Part shown: piece by piece, positions 43,494 to 56,238 of the stretch
Layout of the letters: every line of letters starts with the position of its first letter
Position numbering within the stretch: position 1 is the first letter of the stretch
Source: Rattus norvegicus
Taxonomy: Eukaryota > Chordata > Mammalia > Rodentia > Muridae
Assembly (NCBI RefSeq): GCF_036323735.1
Contig: NC_086026.1
Location: 72,194,039-72,258,038, forward strand
Direction: 5' to 3'
DNA length: 64,000 nt
The notes under the pieces: generated by a model
Seen by the model: the letters and a program-made list of their open reading frames with translations, nothing else
Told to the model about the DNA's origin: nothing
The model's database searches: none
Made by a program: the position numbers and the translations under genes

Positions 43494-46400
43494 CTAGGAG
43501 GGACCAGAGACAAAACACTCTGTTACAATCAGATGCACCTCTGTGTACTCTTCTCAGCAAAGCAAGGCCCAGGTTAGCATATCCCGAGTGTCTGGCTTCT
43601 CAAGTGACAACACACTCTGTGGTGAATGGCTGGTCACGACTACTGAGAGCAGAGAGCTCTGGCATGGTATCTGAAACTGGAATAACACTTCTGATTGTGT
43701 GTGCGCATGTGTATGTTTTGGTTTGTATTGCATGCGGGTCTTAACCCTCTATTTCTGACATGTTCAGAAGCAGTAGAAAGGATAGATCCCGCATTTCCAG
43801 TGGTCAGTTCAGCCTGAGAATTGTATCACAGATGCTCAGCTGCTCCCATGACCTGGCTGCAGCTCTGCTGGGCACAATGTTGGCACATATGAGCATCTCT
43901 GAGCTGGAAAGGGCAGGAAGAACTTGCTGTAAAAACCAAGCGATGTCCCGCCTGCAGGGGGCACTCTCAGAGTCAGGTGTGTGGAGCTTGCACGTCTCTC
44001 TGAGTCAAGGACTGCTGCTGAGTGACTGCGAAGGAAGGCTGAGGACAGATCTGTGAGCTACTGTGGCTTTGCCAGCACTCTAGGCTTAGGCCATTCTACA
44101 TTTATTGAAAAATTAAATCCCAAACCTAACTATCCTTAATTATCTCAGTTCTATATCAACTTTATTTTGTTTTGAAACATTTATAACCTACTAATTAAGC
44201 ACAATGAGCTCTAACACTTTCACATGTGTATGTTTTTGATCCTAACTGCTTCTGCTACTTCCTCTTGTTCCCTCTCTCTCTGGCTGATCTCCTTCCTTTT
44301 TCCAACAGTCTCTTCGAACGATGTGTCCCAATGAGTTTATTCAGTGTTGCTTACAGAGCACAGACAACTTAGCAGTGGCTATACCACTGAAGAAAATGTC
44401 TCCATTAACCATTAACTACCTACAAATCTTTAGCTTCTGACTGCTTTATTCTTTATAATAACACTTAAAGCATGAGTACACTATAAGGCTATGCAAAAAT
44501 TCCTTTCTTCCTATCTATACCCTATGAGATATAGTTACATATTTTGCTAAAAAGACAAACACATCACACAGACACCCCCCCCCCCCTCAGGTCTACAAAG
44601 GTCAGGCAGGAGTTAGAACCAGTCTATTAGGCACATCTTGTTTCCTGGAAGGTTTTCAGGACAGGGACAATGCCTGCTTCTGGATCCCTGACAAGCTACT
44701 AGGTCTCATCCTGAGCAGGTGTCATTCTTCAGAAACATGCTGTGGTGCTTTGCTTGGTTTGTGCCTTTCCTCTGAGATGCACTTGTGAATAGCATACCAT
44801 AAACATGCCCTTTTCTGACGTTCATGTTCCCAAGCATCTGAGGGGGGCTGCTGATGCTTCTCAGTGTTCCTGTGGCGGTGTAGCTTGGACAAAGGTCCTA
44901 CTTGGGCAGTGGGTCCCAAACGCCACTAAATCTCTTTGATCACCTAGCATGCTGGCTCAGCAGATAGTAGCCCAGGTACTTGAGTTCAATGGGTGGAGTA
45001 CACACAGAGGTGAGGAGGGCTGACTCCACACAGCTGTCCTTCGACTTCCAAACACGTGCTATGTTACACCAAGCAACAGTGTGCATGCAATAGTAATAAA
45101 AAATTAAAAATGTATATACAGGGCCATAGGAGGAGCTGAAGGAGGGAAAGAGATGGATGGAAATAATATAAATAAAGTATGTATGAAACTCTAAAAAAAA
45201 ATCTCCTTGACTTATTTCTCTTGGTTGGGTCAGAGTCATGCTGTTGGAACAAGCCCACCACACTGACACTGGCATGAAAGAGGACAGACGTGAGCACCAT
45301 CACCAATGCACGACTTCAATCAGGGCTCCAGCTTGCTGGCATGAAACCCAGGAGGGCATTCTGGACAGTGGCTGGGTCACTGCTTTGACAGTGGCAGCTA
45401 CTGTTCCAAGAGGGAGGAGCTTCTGTGTTCATATCCTTAGCCACGTTTCTATGGCTGAAGCAGGTCTTTCTCAATCTGTGGCTCTCTCACTGTTTCCAAG
45501 GAGACTTCTTGTACTTGGTCTTGCTTTTCGAGTCTGTAGTTCTGGTGCAATAGGACAGCCTGACTGGTGGATGACAATCCCTGATTGTTTCCTTCCATAT
45601 TCCTTATCACTTCTAATTTTGTACCCAGGTCATTATACATGACCTTTTAGCAACTCATTTTTACATTTCGGACTGAGATGAATAAAGCAGCATGAGCTAG
45701 AGTAAAGCATGGAGAAGGGGAAGCAGTCAGAGCTGCAATGGACACAATAGGAAGAAGACAGCGCACTGTCTAACTGAAAGTCAATAGATCTTTGCTATCA
45801 ATACCCAGTACTCACAGACCGCACAACGTGCCCCTGGCAATGCACTAGCATCACAGGCTACAGCAGCTATGATGCCCTGGCATCAGGACACTTTCCTATA
45901 TCAGTCACATGGCTCACCGCCCTGTGTCTTTATACAACAGTACTGAGAAACAAACAGGCAGTCACTGCCTTTATTCTTTACTGAAGGTGGGGTGTGATGA
46001 ATGAGGCTTTTATTTAAATTCCTAAAGACAGAGCAACCCTGGGCACATGCACTCTATTTTCTAAGGAAATTTATTCTTTCTTCTGGCCATGTATTATACT
46101 TTTAGTTTAATATACAATTAAAGAAATAGGTTATTTTCACATTAACATACCTGATTGTCTCCTGATAAGAAAGGAAAGAAATCTAATCCTGTGGAAAGAA
46201 AAAAAAAAAAAAACCTCAGAGAAAAGAACAACAAAAAGGAAAAGCAAATCTTTCTAAATATTCAGCACTTAAGTCTTACATGCCACACCCTCTGGATTCC
46301 TATTTAAACACAAGGAATGACAGACCATGGTGGTGCACACCTTTAATTCCTGCACTTGAAAGAGGCAGAGGGAGATAGATTCTTAAGTTAGAGGCTAGCC

Positions 46401-49400
46401 TGGTCTACACAGCAACTTCCAGGCTTGTTAAGGTGCAATCAAAAGACTGTCTCAAACAACAAACAACAACAAAACCCTACCAAAACAAACAAACAAACAA
46501 AAACAAAGAACAAATCAAAAATCATGAGAAGTCAAACTGGAGGTTCTATGGCACTTCTACCTGTAGACTATGAAGGACAAAACCCAAGTTTTGGCAACTT
46601 TAAATTTAAAACCCAAGTTTTATACCTTGCTCTTACTTAATCTCCATATGTAACCATTTATTTATTTGTTTGTTTGTTTATTTATTTGTTTGCCTGTCTG
46701 TTTGCTTAGATGGAATTTCATGTAGAGCAGGCTGGCCATAAACTATGTTGACTTGGAACTTCTTAATCATGTCTTCGCCTCTTGAGTGCTGGGATTACAG
46801 GGACATACTACTTACCATGTTTAGTTTATCTGGTTCTGGGAATCAAACCCATCCTCTCAGGCACACCTGCAAACACTCCCCTTATATAACCTTTCCATTT
46901 AATTTACTGCCTCTTAGGGCCTTACATGACTTTTAGTTTGACTTTACAGGTAAAAATTTAAGAGCCACACAAATTGTAGCCACACAAGGAGAATTTAATT
47001 CTCCTTGGCAAAGTGTTCACTTCCCATCATCTAGTCCAGATTAAGACCCAAGGGTGTCTGTATGGCTAGGCATGGTGGCACATGCCTTTAACCTAACATT
47101 CAGGGCTGGAGAGATGGCTCAGCGGTTAAGAGCACTGACTGCTCTTCCAGAGGTCCTGAGTTCAATTCCCAGCAACCACATGGTGGCTCACAACCATCTG
47201 TAAAGAGATTCGATGCCCTCTTCTGGTGTATCTGAAGACAGCTACAGTGTACTTATATATAATAAATAAATCTTTAAAAAAATTATTTAAAAAAAAAAAA
47301 AAAAAACCTAACATTCAGGAGGAAGAGGAAGTTGTATCTGAGATATAGGAGACTGTCTTTAAAAATAAGTGTCTGGTGGTATCACAGAAAGCCTGACCCT
47401 AATTCCTGGCTGCAAGCAGACCTTTCCTAACTTATATAATGGTAACATTATCCAGCACTGACATAACAAAGAGCAAGAAAACCAATGGCCTCATGCTGAC
47501 GTCCAATGTTGAGCACACGAGCAATGCAATATGCTGGCAACCATTCCCATCCACAGCAGAAGAGAGGGCCTCCAGGATGTGTCGGCAGTGATGCATGTGT
47601 GCAAGTAGCTAAGGAGACCTGTCTAGAACTGCTGAGAGTGCCCGGTCTCCGGGAAGTTAAATGATTAGTCCATAAGCCACTAAGTTATAAAGATACATCT
47701 ATAGCTGAAATTCTTTTTGAGACACAAATGAATGTACTGACATATCAAACTTAAAAAAAGACTATCTCAAAAAAAAAAAAAAAGAAAAAGAAAAAAAGGT
47801 TCAAAAGAAACAAATTTAAAAACTTCAAATGTCTTAATTCGTCACTACTTGTAAGACAATAATATAGGGCTGACAAGATGTCTCAGTGGGTGAAGGTTCT
47901 TGTCACCAAAGTTAATGACCTGAGTTTGATTCCTAAAATCCACATGGTGGAAGGGAAATGAGGAAGGAAAAAATCTGCAGGCTGTCCTCAGATCTCCACA
48001 TGTGTCATGGCACGCAGCACCACCACAATACAGTGCATGCCTAATATCCTAGCTCTTAGAAGGCAGAGGCAGGAGGATGACAGCTAGTTTGAGGCCAGTC
48101 TGGTCTACTATATGGGGAGTTCCAGGCCAAAACCAGGCTACCCAGCAAGTCCATCTCTTGTAATACAATATAGCCATACATAGTACCTGTTACATGCAGC
48201 CATAATCAAAGAACAAAAGCCAACATTCACTCCCATCAAACTGAAGGCACGTATAGGAAGAATGCCAACAGCCTGTGGAATAATGGGAAGCTCACAATGC
48301 CTCAAGACCACTGCCCCAGTATTCCCAGAGCAGTGAGCGCTGGCTGCTGAGGAAGGTGCCACAAAGACCCAAAGCTATGTTCTCCCTATACTCACTTTGT
48401 CCCTATGCTCCAATGCCCAGACTGCAGCCACACTCAGAGAGAAGACATTTCTCAGCCTGTGTGACACAGCAAAGGAGCAGGAACTCACCTTGTAAGTCAT
48501 AAGGCATGGGCGTCATGTGGAAAGGGTGTCTGTAGTCCTGGATGAGGGAGGTGTTGATGTAGCTTGTATCTACAGCAGGAAGGCTTGGGGTGCGGGACAC
48601 AGGCGATGCTTGATGAGGAAGACTTAAGATGCTGTGGGAAAGAAATGTTCAGAAATTTTAAGTCACTTTAACGGTTTAGCGAATGCAATTGTATCCCACA
48701 ATAAGTCCTACATTTTATGATAAAAATTAAAAACAATAACACAAAATTCAAACAAACAAAGAATAAAGCAAATGATAAGAACTAATTTAGGCTTGTGGTT
48801 GTGTTTGCAGACACTGTAAGGAGAATCCGAGAGATGCTATGGCATGACCATTCATACAGTCCACACAGTCCTCAGATCGCCATCCTCTACTCTGAGAATG
48901 CAGGAGCAATGCACACCATGTTGGACATGGGTGGAAGTGCCTCCCAACAAAGGAAACGGTCTTCCTTTCTAAGTAGGTGCTGAATGGGGTAGGTAGTGAG
49001 AAGTCTAGGGTTATTCTTTGTGCTGGGTTAAGTTTTTGTCAACTTGACACGTGGCACAGTCATCAGAGAGGAGGGACCTTAAGTAATAAAGGGCCTCAGT
49101 AGTTAGTACTGGGCAAGCCTGGAAAGTACTCTCTTAACTAGTGATTGATTTAAAAAAAGGCTGAGCAAGCCAGTCAGCAGCACTCCTCCATGGTCTCTGC
49201 ATCAGCTCCTGTTTCCAGTTCCTAGCCTGGTTGAGGTTCTGTTCCAAATTCCTTCAATGATCAACAGTGCTGCGGAAGTGGAGCCAACAAATCCTCTCCC
49301 TGCCAACGTGCTCTTTTGTCATGGTGTTTCATCACAACAATAGAAACCCTGACTAAGATACCTTGGTAAGGAAAATACAAATAGAGAAAACAACTAGGGT

Positions 49401-51205
49401 AATGAGCATTGAGAAGAAAGCTGACTTACGAGCTTGCTGAGTGAACTCTGGGCAGTAACTTGCACCCACTGTCTAGCTTAGCTATCAGTGTAGTTGAATA
49501 ATAGGGCTGTTGGAGACAATCAAAGCCAGACAAGGCACCAAAGTGTCCCAAAGGATAAAGGAGGGAGAGAGGTACTAAGAAAGGGAGCGCCAGAAAAGCA
49601 CAGACAGGCTTTATCAGCCAGATGCCAAATCTGTCTCCTTCCTTCCCTTAAGGAAAAAAGACAGCCAGGCTGTGGTGGCACAAGCCTTTAATCCTAGCAC
49701 TTGGGAGGCAGAGGCAGAGGCAGGTGGACCTCTGAGTTTGAGGCCAGCATGGTCTACAGAGTTCTAGGATAGCCAGGGCTACACAGAGAAACCCTGTCTC
49801 AAAATGACAAAATCAAACCAAACCAAACCCAAAAAAAAAAATGACTTTGAAAGAGTTATGACAGCCCTAGGAAGGTTTATGCACCAGTCTACACGACCCC
49901 AAACACATAAGGCTAACAGGCACAGAGGAAAACAATGTAACGAGAAAGGGGGGAATACAGGCATCTTTACTCCGAATGTGCAGTGCGTGTGTGTGCACTA
50001 GTGTAGTACGTGAGGGTTATAGCACAGACACAGAGGGCTGAGAACAGCCCCGTGTCTGTCCCTGCCTATCCCTAGACTGCTCATGGATATGCTGGGCAGA
50101 CGGCTTATGACTTTCAGGGCTTCTCCTGTGTCCTGCCTCCTGACTCAGACATGCACAGTGCTCTACTGGCCTTACATGGACTCTGGGGAGTCAGCATGCT
50201 TTCTTTCATAGCTAGTACTTTATCTAACAAGCCACATCCCGAGATCTATCTTTCATTTCCAACACTCCGTGTCATGTACTTGCAGGTGGGGGTACAAATT
50301 CAATCGTACAGAGCACTTCAAACAACACCAAGGTTAACTCTCCAGGAACAGAGTCTTAATTATGAGTATGCACTGTACTTTTCTGAATGGGATACTAAGC
50401 ATAAGACACTCTTGGGTTCTGCACAGAGGAGTTTCAATCAGTGTACATGTAAACCTCTTACACCTATAGAAAATGCCATGTTCCTTAGCTGTGTCCTTTC
50501 CATGCTTAAGAGATTGTAACAGGGGAAAGCAGTTGACTGCCAGCCTTCACAGACACCTCGGTCTAGCACACAGCGTGGAACTTTGGGGTGACTGGAACAC
50601 TCAGCAAGGTGCTCCAGTGCCTGATGTCTCCAGTTGTGGGTGCCGCCTGTCTTTCTATCCATGAGTGCTCTCAAGTGTATTTCCTTATCACAATGCACAG
50701 CAGCAAACGATCTGCCAGGCTTAGTGTCAGAGCTACCAGCTGGTTGCTACTGTGAACACTCACAGTGCTGTGGACAAAGCCAATCTTTTAAAAATGCTTG
50801 AGACATCCAGGTTTTATCAATATTTCCACAGAGAAGCCTCTGGCATTTGCAGAGCTGTATTTAGGCTCAATTCATCATTGGCAAATTCAGGGAAGTAGTT
50901 AATGCAACTAATATAATTTTCCAAACATAATAAACAGAGCTATTTTGGGAAGAACTATAATAAATATTCAAAGGAAAAATATTAGCTTTCTAAAGACTCC
51001 AAAGTTCTACTGATGAGAAAAATATACTCAGAGATAGTAAAAACACTGCAGAGTTCACATATGACTATTTTGACAGCCATACAATTAACTCCAGAGTATT
51101 TATATACTTGTTTTTAGAAATCATCATTTTTGGGTTGGGGATTTAGCTCAGTGGTAGAGCGCTTGCCTAGCAAGTGCAAGGCCCTGGGTTCGGTCCCCAG
51201 CTCCG

Positions 51206-51241
<36 letters not shown>

Positions 51242-54200
51242 GAAAAGAAATCTTCATTTTTTTCAAAAGAATCTTTCTTAATTTTGCAATTATGGTACAA
51301 AAACATAACAATACAGTTCTACTGATTTCTGTAGGAGGCTGTTTCTAAGTTCTCCTGCAGATCCAAGGTCACCTTTTGTCCCTCAGATGCCATAGGATTT
51401 ATGTGTCACTAAGCATTCCATCTGGGTCTCTAGGTTCTTCAGAATACTACATTGAAATTATCATCGTCGTCATCACTACTACTATGACTACTATTATTAT
51501 TGGACAGGGTGTCATCTAGTTCAGGTTAGCCCTAAACAGCCTTTTGAGTGATGGGTTTATTATAAACATGTGCTACAGACCCCAGCTCCAAGTTACTACA
51601 GGATGGGAGGTTCTTGGGAAATACAGAAGAGTCTTCAAACAGGGCTACCTCAGGAAGGCCAAGTCCCTGCAGCCATGGCAGTCATTCCTGCACCTCACAC
51701 GTGTGCAGCCAACTCCACCAACCTGGTCCGCTCAGCTGTCCACTGTACGTGCTCCATTTGAATGAACCTTACAGCAAATAGATTCTAGATTTTAGCCAGT
51801 GTTCTAAAACCTACAAGCAGGCAAAAATGAAGTGCAATCCTTTGTGGGTTTCTGACCCAGGCAGAACTGTGGACAGCATTCCAATGGACCTCCTCACATT
51901 CAGAGATCAGTCTTGCCCAGTTTCCCAAGAGTTTAGATATGTTCTGTTCCGTCCAAGTCTGGGTTGGTCATGAAGGTCAACAGAATGACAGAGCAGCCTG
52001 AGTTCACTGGAAGAGACGTATTATCTACACTGAACAAGTCCACTGGCTCAACTGCTCAAGTGGCACACACACCAACAAGATGGCTACTACTGGGCTAAAA
52101 CTGGACAAAGACTGTAAAAAGATCCTGAAAGGAAAGTCACACCCCAAATATGAGGAAAGGACATAGGGAAAGAACATTTTTCTTTCTCTTTCTTCCTTTT
52201 TTTAATTCTTTTTGGGATAGGGTTTCATTATATTTATCAGGCTGTTCTGGAACTCATAGAGATCCATCTGCCCTCCCCAAGCGGTGGGATTAAAGTGTAT
52301 CCCACCACACCTGGTCCAATAGTAATTTTATTTACAATATTAATCAAAAATTGGTTAAATGAGGGCTAGTGAGCTTGCTCAGTGGTAAAGGCACTTGCTA
52401 TTAAGTCTGGCAGTCTGAGTTTGCTCCTGGGACCCCCATGGTAGAAGGGAGAGAATCAATTCTGAAGGCTGTTTTCTAATATCCACACACATACAAATAA
52501 AACAAACAAGTCTTAATTAATAAAAGAAACTGGTTAAATGCAAAAAAATAAAAACTCTTGGTGATCCTCATGTGCACCCTTGGAAGCCAGATGGTGTCAT
52601 CAGATCAACTTCAGGCAGTTGTGAGCCACCACATGGGTGCTGGGAACTAAGCGTAGAACACCAAGTACTCTCAACCGCCGCACCATCTCTGCAGGCCCAG
52701 AAACACCCCGATATGTGAAACCTGTACCAATCCATGGAGAACATACTCTACTTCCTCAAAAATGCTACATCCCAGGGAAAGGCCATCTACGTTGTGTACT
52801 CAAACACTGGCAGCCTTTACTGTACTTTGTATATGAATCTTGATGAGTGTTTCAGAGAGGTCCTAGCAGCACTCACCCTTTATTACTTAGTGGTGACGTA
52901 GGAGACAGGGAAGGACAGGTCCTCTTGGCAGGGGGTTCTTCCTCCTCTTCATCTGATGAACTGTCAATGGTTAGGTCAATCACCTCCACTTTCTTGTTTT
53001 TATTTGAAGACTGGTTGTGGGAAGCCACCTGATGCTCCAATGTGGAGCTCAAGCATCCTGTGTGGGAATGATTAAAACACAAGACCTATGTGAATCCTCC
53101 TCTTCTCTCAGTGTCCCTGCAGATGAGCACATCACTTTAGCAAAGCAACGCCATGGTAACAGAGTGAAGAAGTAAGGTAGTTCTGCTTTACTAAGTTTAA
53201 AACTGGGGCTTTTTTACTGATTGTTAATGAATTATTTTGAAAAATCACTTTAATTAGAAAAATCAAAATGCATCTTAAAGCCTTTATTAATTCCAGAACT
53301 CTTGAGGCAGAGGCAAAAGATCTCTCTCTATGAGTTCAAGACTAGCCTGGTCTACATAGTGAGTTCCAGGACAGCTAGGACTACATTCATAGAGAGATCT
53401 TGTCATCATCCCCCTCCCCCCCAAAAAAAGAAGGAAGAATCTTTTATATCTACTTTAGAATAAAAGTAGTTTTAGAACAGGATTGTGTGTTACATATGTT
53501 TATCTATACAGCATCTAAAATACCTAGAAAATACTAGTCCTCTCCTAATGAAACACCAAAAGTCAAATCTATCCACATATATATGTAAATATTTAAATAA
53601 AAAAGCAGCTGAGTGTGGTGCTGCATACCCTTAGTCTTAGCATTCAGGAGCCAGAGGCAAGTGAATCCAAAAACTGAGACTTCAAAGTCTAAAACAGGGC
53701 TGGAGAGATGGCTCAGAGGCTAAGAGCACTGACTGCTCTTCCAGAGGTCCTGAGTTCAATTCCCAGCAACCACATGGTGGCTCACAACCATCTGTAATGG
53801 GATCCGATGCCCTCTTCTGGTGTGTCTAACAGCTACATTGTACTCATATACATAAAATAAATAGATCTTAAAAAGTCTAAAACAAAACTAAAGAAAAGGG
53901 GAAAAAAAAGAGGAAGGAAAAAAGCACTGTCCACTACTTTGCATCAAAAGTATTCAAACTTTTAAAAAGGTAGGTGTTTCCAAATGATGACTTTAAAAGT
54001 GACTTTTGACTGCTTTGAAATCTAGTACCAGGGTTGGGGATTTAGCTCAGCGGTAGAGCGCTTACCTAGCAAGCGCAAGGCCCTGGGTTCAGTCCCCAGC
54101 TCCGAAAAAAAGAAAAGAAAAAAAAAAATCTAGTACCATAAAAATCTTAAGGCTGGCAAAAAAGTTAACTTAAAAGGAGTCCTGCTATTTGTGGACATTT

Positions 54201-56184
54201 ATTGAGCTATCCAAACTGCTCAGTCATTTCAACAGCCTGCATTGCAACATTAGAAACCATGGTGCTACATAGCAGCAACCACATGGGCCACGGGAAGCCA
54301 CTCACCATCGACCCCATTGTAGGAGGCAGTGACTTCTTGCACTTCCTTTTTTGACCTCATCGGAGCCCACGAGCCATCCTCCTTAAACTGTATCTCGTCA
54401 CAGTCTGTACAGTACTTTAGGATTTCCATAAACAACCTAGATGAACAATAGACCATGTTGAACCATCTCTCGGCACACTTGGATCTTGGGTGTTTTATGA
54501 GGAGTAAACGGAAGGAAGGGAAGTAGAGCAGACAGACTCCATCATTCTCGCATGTGTGCTATGGGAAACAATCACACCAAGTAGGGAACGTGTATATAAA
54601 GAGGCCATGTAACTTGGAGAGAGAAATGACAAGTTAAAGTATTTCTTTAGTTTGTGTTATATTGGTGGGCAGGTGCCACAGTGCATGTGTGGGGGTCTAA
54701 AGATAACTTGTAGGACTTGGGTCTCTATTTCCTCCACCCATGGGTTCTGAGTATTAAACTCAGGCTGTCTGTCAGGCTTGGCGGCAAGCACTTACCTCAT
54801 TCAAGAGTTTTAAAGATACAGAAAAATGTTTACAAAAACTGAGATGGTTAAGGAAAAACATATCTCAAAACAAGATTCTGTGTGTGAATAAAAGCACACA
54901 CTAATTATCTCTAGGTGATGATTTTATATATATTCAGTTTTTTCTTTATACTTTACGTTCTATACTTGCAAATTGCTTATAAGATCTTATTTGATAAACT
55001 GAAGGGAGATATATATATATATATATACACACATATATATATATATGTCCAACCAACAGTTAAATCCAAACAAAATACATTGGTACTAAAGGAATATTTA
55101 TAGGTAATGCAAGAAATCCACTGTGGCCAAATTAGTCATAATATTAAATGAAACCAAAGACTAAAAGTTATTAATAGCATATAATCAGAATTTATGTAAT
55201 AACTAAACCAGAAGTTTTATTAAAAATGCCTTTTAATTCCTGTTCTGTTTTGAGAAAGTGAGAGAAATCTGTATTATAAGAAAAGGAAGAACTAAGATAT
55301 ATACTATACAGAGCTGATAAAATATTACTATTAATCTAAATTTACAAGTCAGTTACCGTTTCATTTCTGAAAAATCCATCAGAAAACACTATGACTCATA
55401 TTCTCCTGAGCCTCAACACTTTTAAAGCTCTGGGTTGCAAGTTTATTGATAAATATATTCAATCTCTTGTATTATTGCCTTCAAGGCTCTTATGTTTTCT
55501 CATATACTATAAATAAACTGTCTTGTTTGAGTGTTTTGCTGAACAATACTAGAAATATTAGCGAGGCATTTTTCCCTTTTCACAATGCATTTTCTTGTTT
55601 CTTGTTCAGTGGCAAAAAGGCAAACAGAAACCTAAGGGGAATGGCAGACTCATGGCCAAGTATCAATAGGTCAAAACCAACAGACAAATGGCTAACAAGA
55701 GAACCGCTGCTCACTGTGACACAGTGGTGAGGACACAGAGAGAACACAGAAGGGAAACAACAAGGACAGAAACAGAAGCAGCAGAACAGGGAGCGGTTAT
55801 TAGCTGGCTGTCCTTTGCCAGGAGCCCTGACAGTGGAAAGCAGGGCTTGGTAGACAGAACAGAAGCCAGATTTTCTACGAAAAAGTCCAACTTTTATAAG
55901 AAACTGTATTATTTACAAATTGTTTCAATTATGTGTGTTGGGGGGGACTATGTGCACATGGAGTGTGGAAAAGGGCATCAGATACACTGGAGCTGGGAAC
56001 TGAACCTGGGTGACCTATAAAAGTAGTATAGCTCTTAACTGCTAAACCATTTGTTTAGCACCAAAAGCTATCTATTGATTGATTGATTGATTGATTGATT
56101 GTGAGTTTGAATTAGCCAGAATCTCAAAATTTGATCATGCATTCTGTTAATGCACCTTGTAGGTCTTAGATGTACTCAATATAC

Positions 56185-56238
<54 letters not shown>

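Larger units (their letters stand above)
48632..52876 (-). other. Pias1: Pias1 intron 11
   Basis: A 4.2-kb intron with a diverged interspersed rodent repeat at about 49020-49365 (gtcaacttgacacgtggcac ... aatagaaaccctgactaaga, family unassigned), a B1 (plus, 49668-49810), an ID (51132-51247), a B1 remnant (minus, 52205-52320) and a B3-like SINE (52360-52530). No extra exon recognised. Confidence 0.65.

Noticed and set aside
44722..44919. 65-codon minus-strand open frame with protein-like composition
   Set aside because: No family recognised and too short to argue from composition alone.
45238..45642. 134-codon open frame in Pias1 intron 13
   Set aside because: No recognisable homology, plus orientation inside a minus-strand intron, no splice or promoter support.
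53144..53160. Third X-box-like sequence (gcaacgccatggtaac) near Pias1 exon 11
   Set aside because: Only the right half site matches; the left half fails the consensus.
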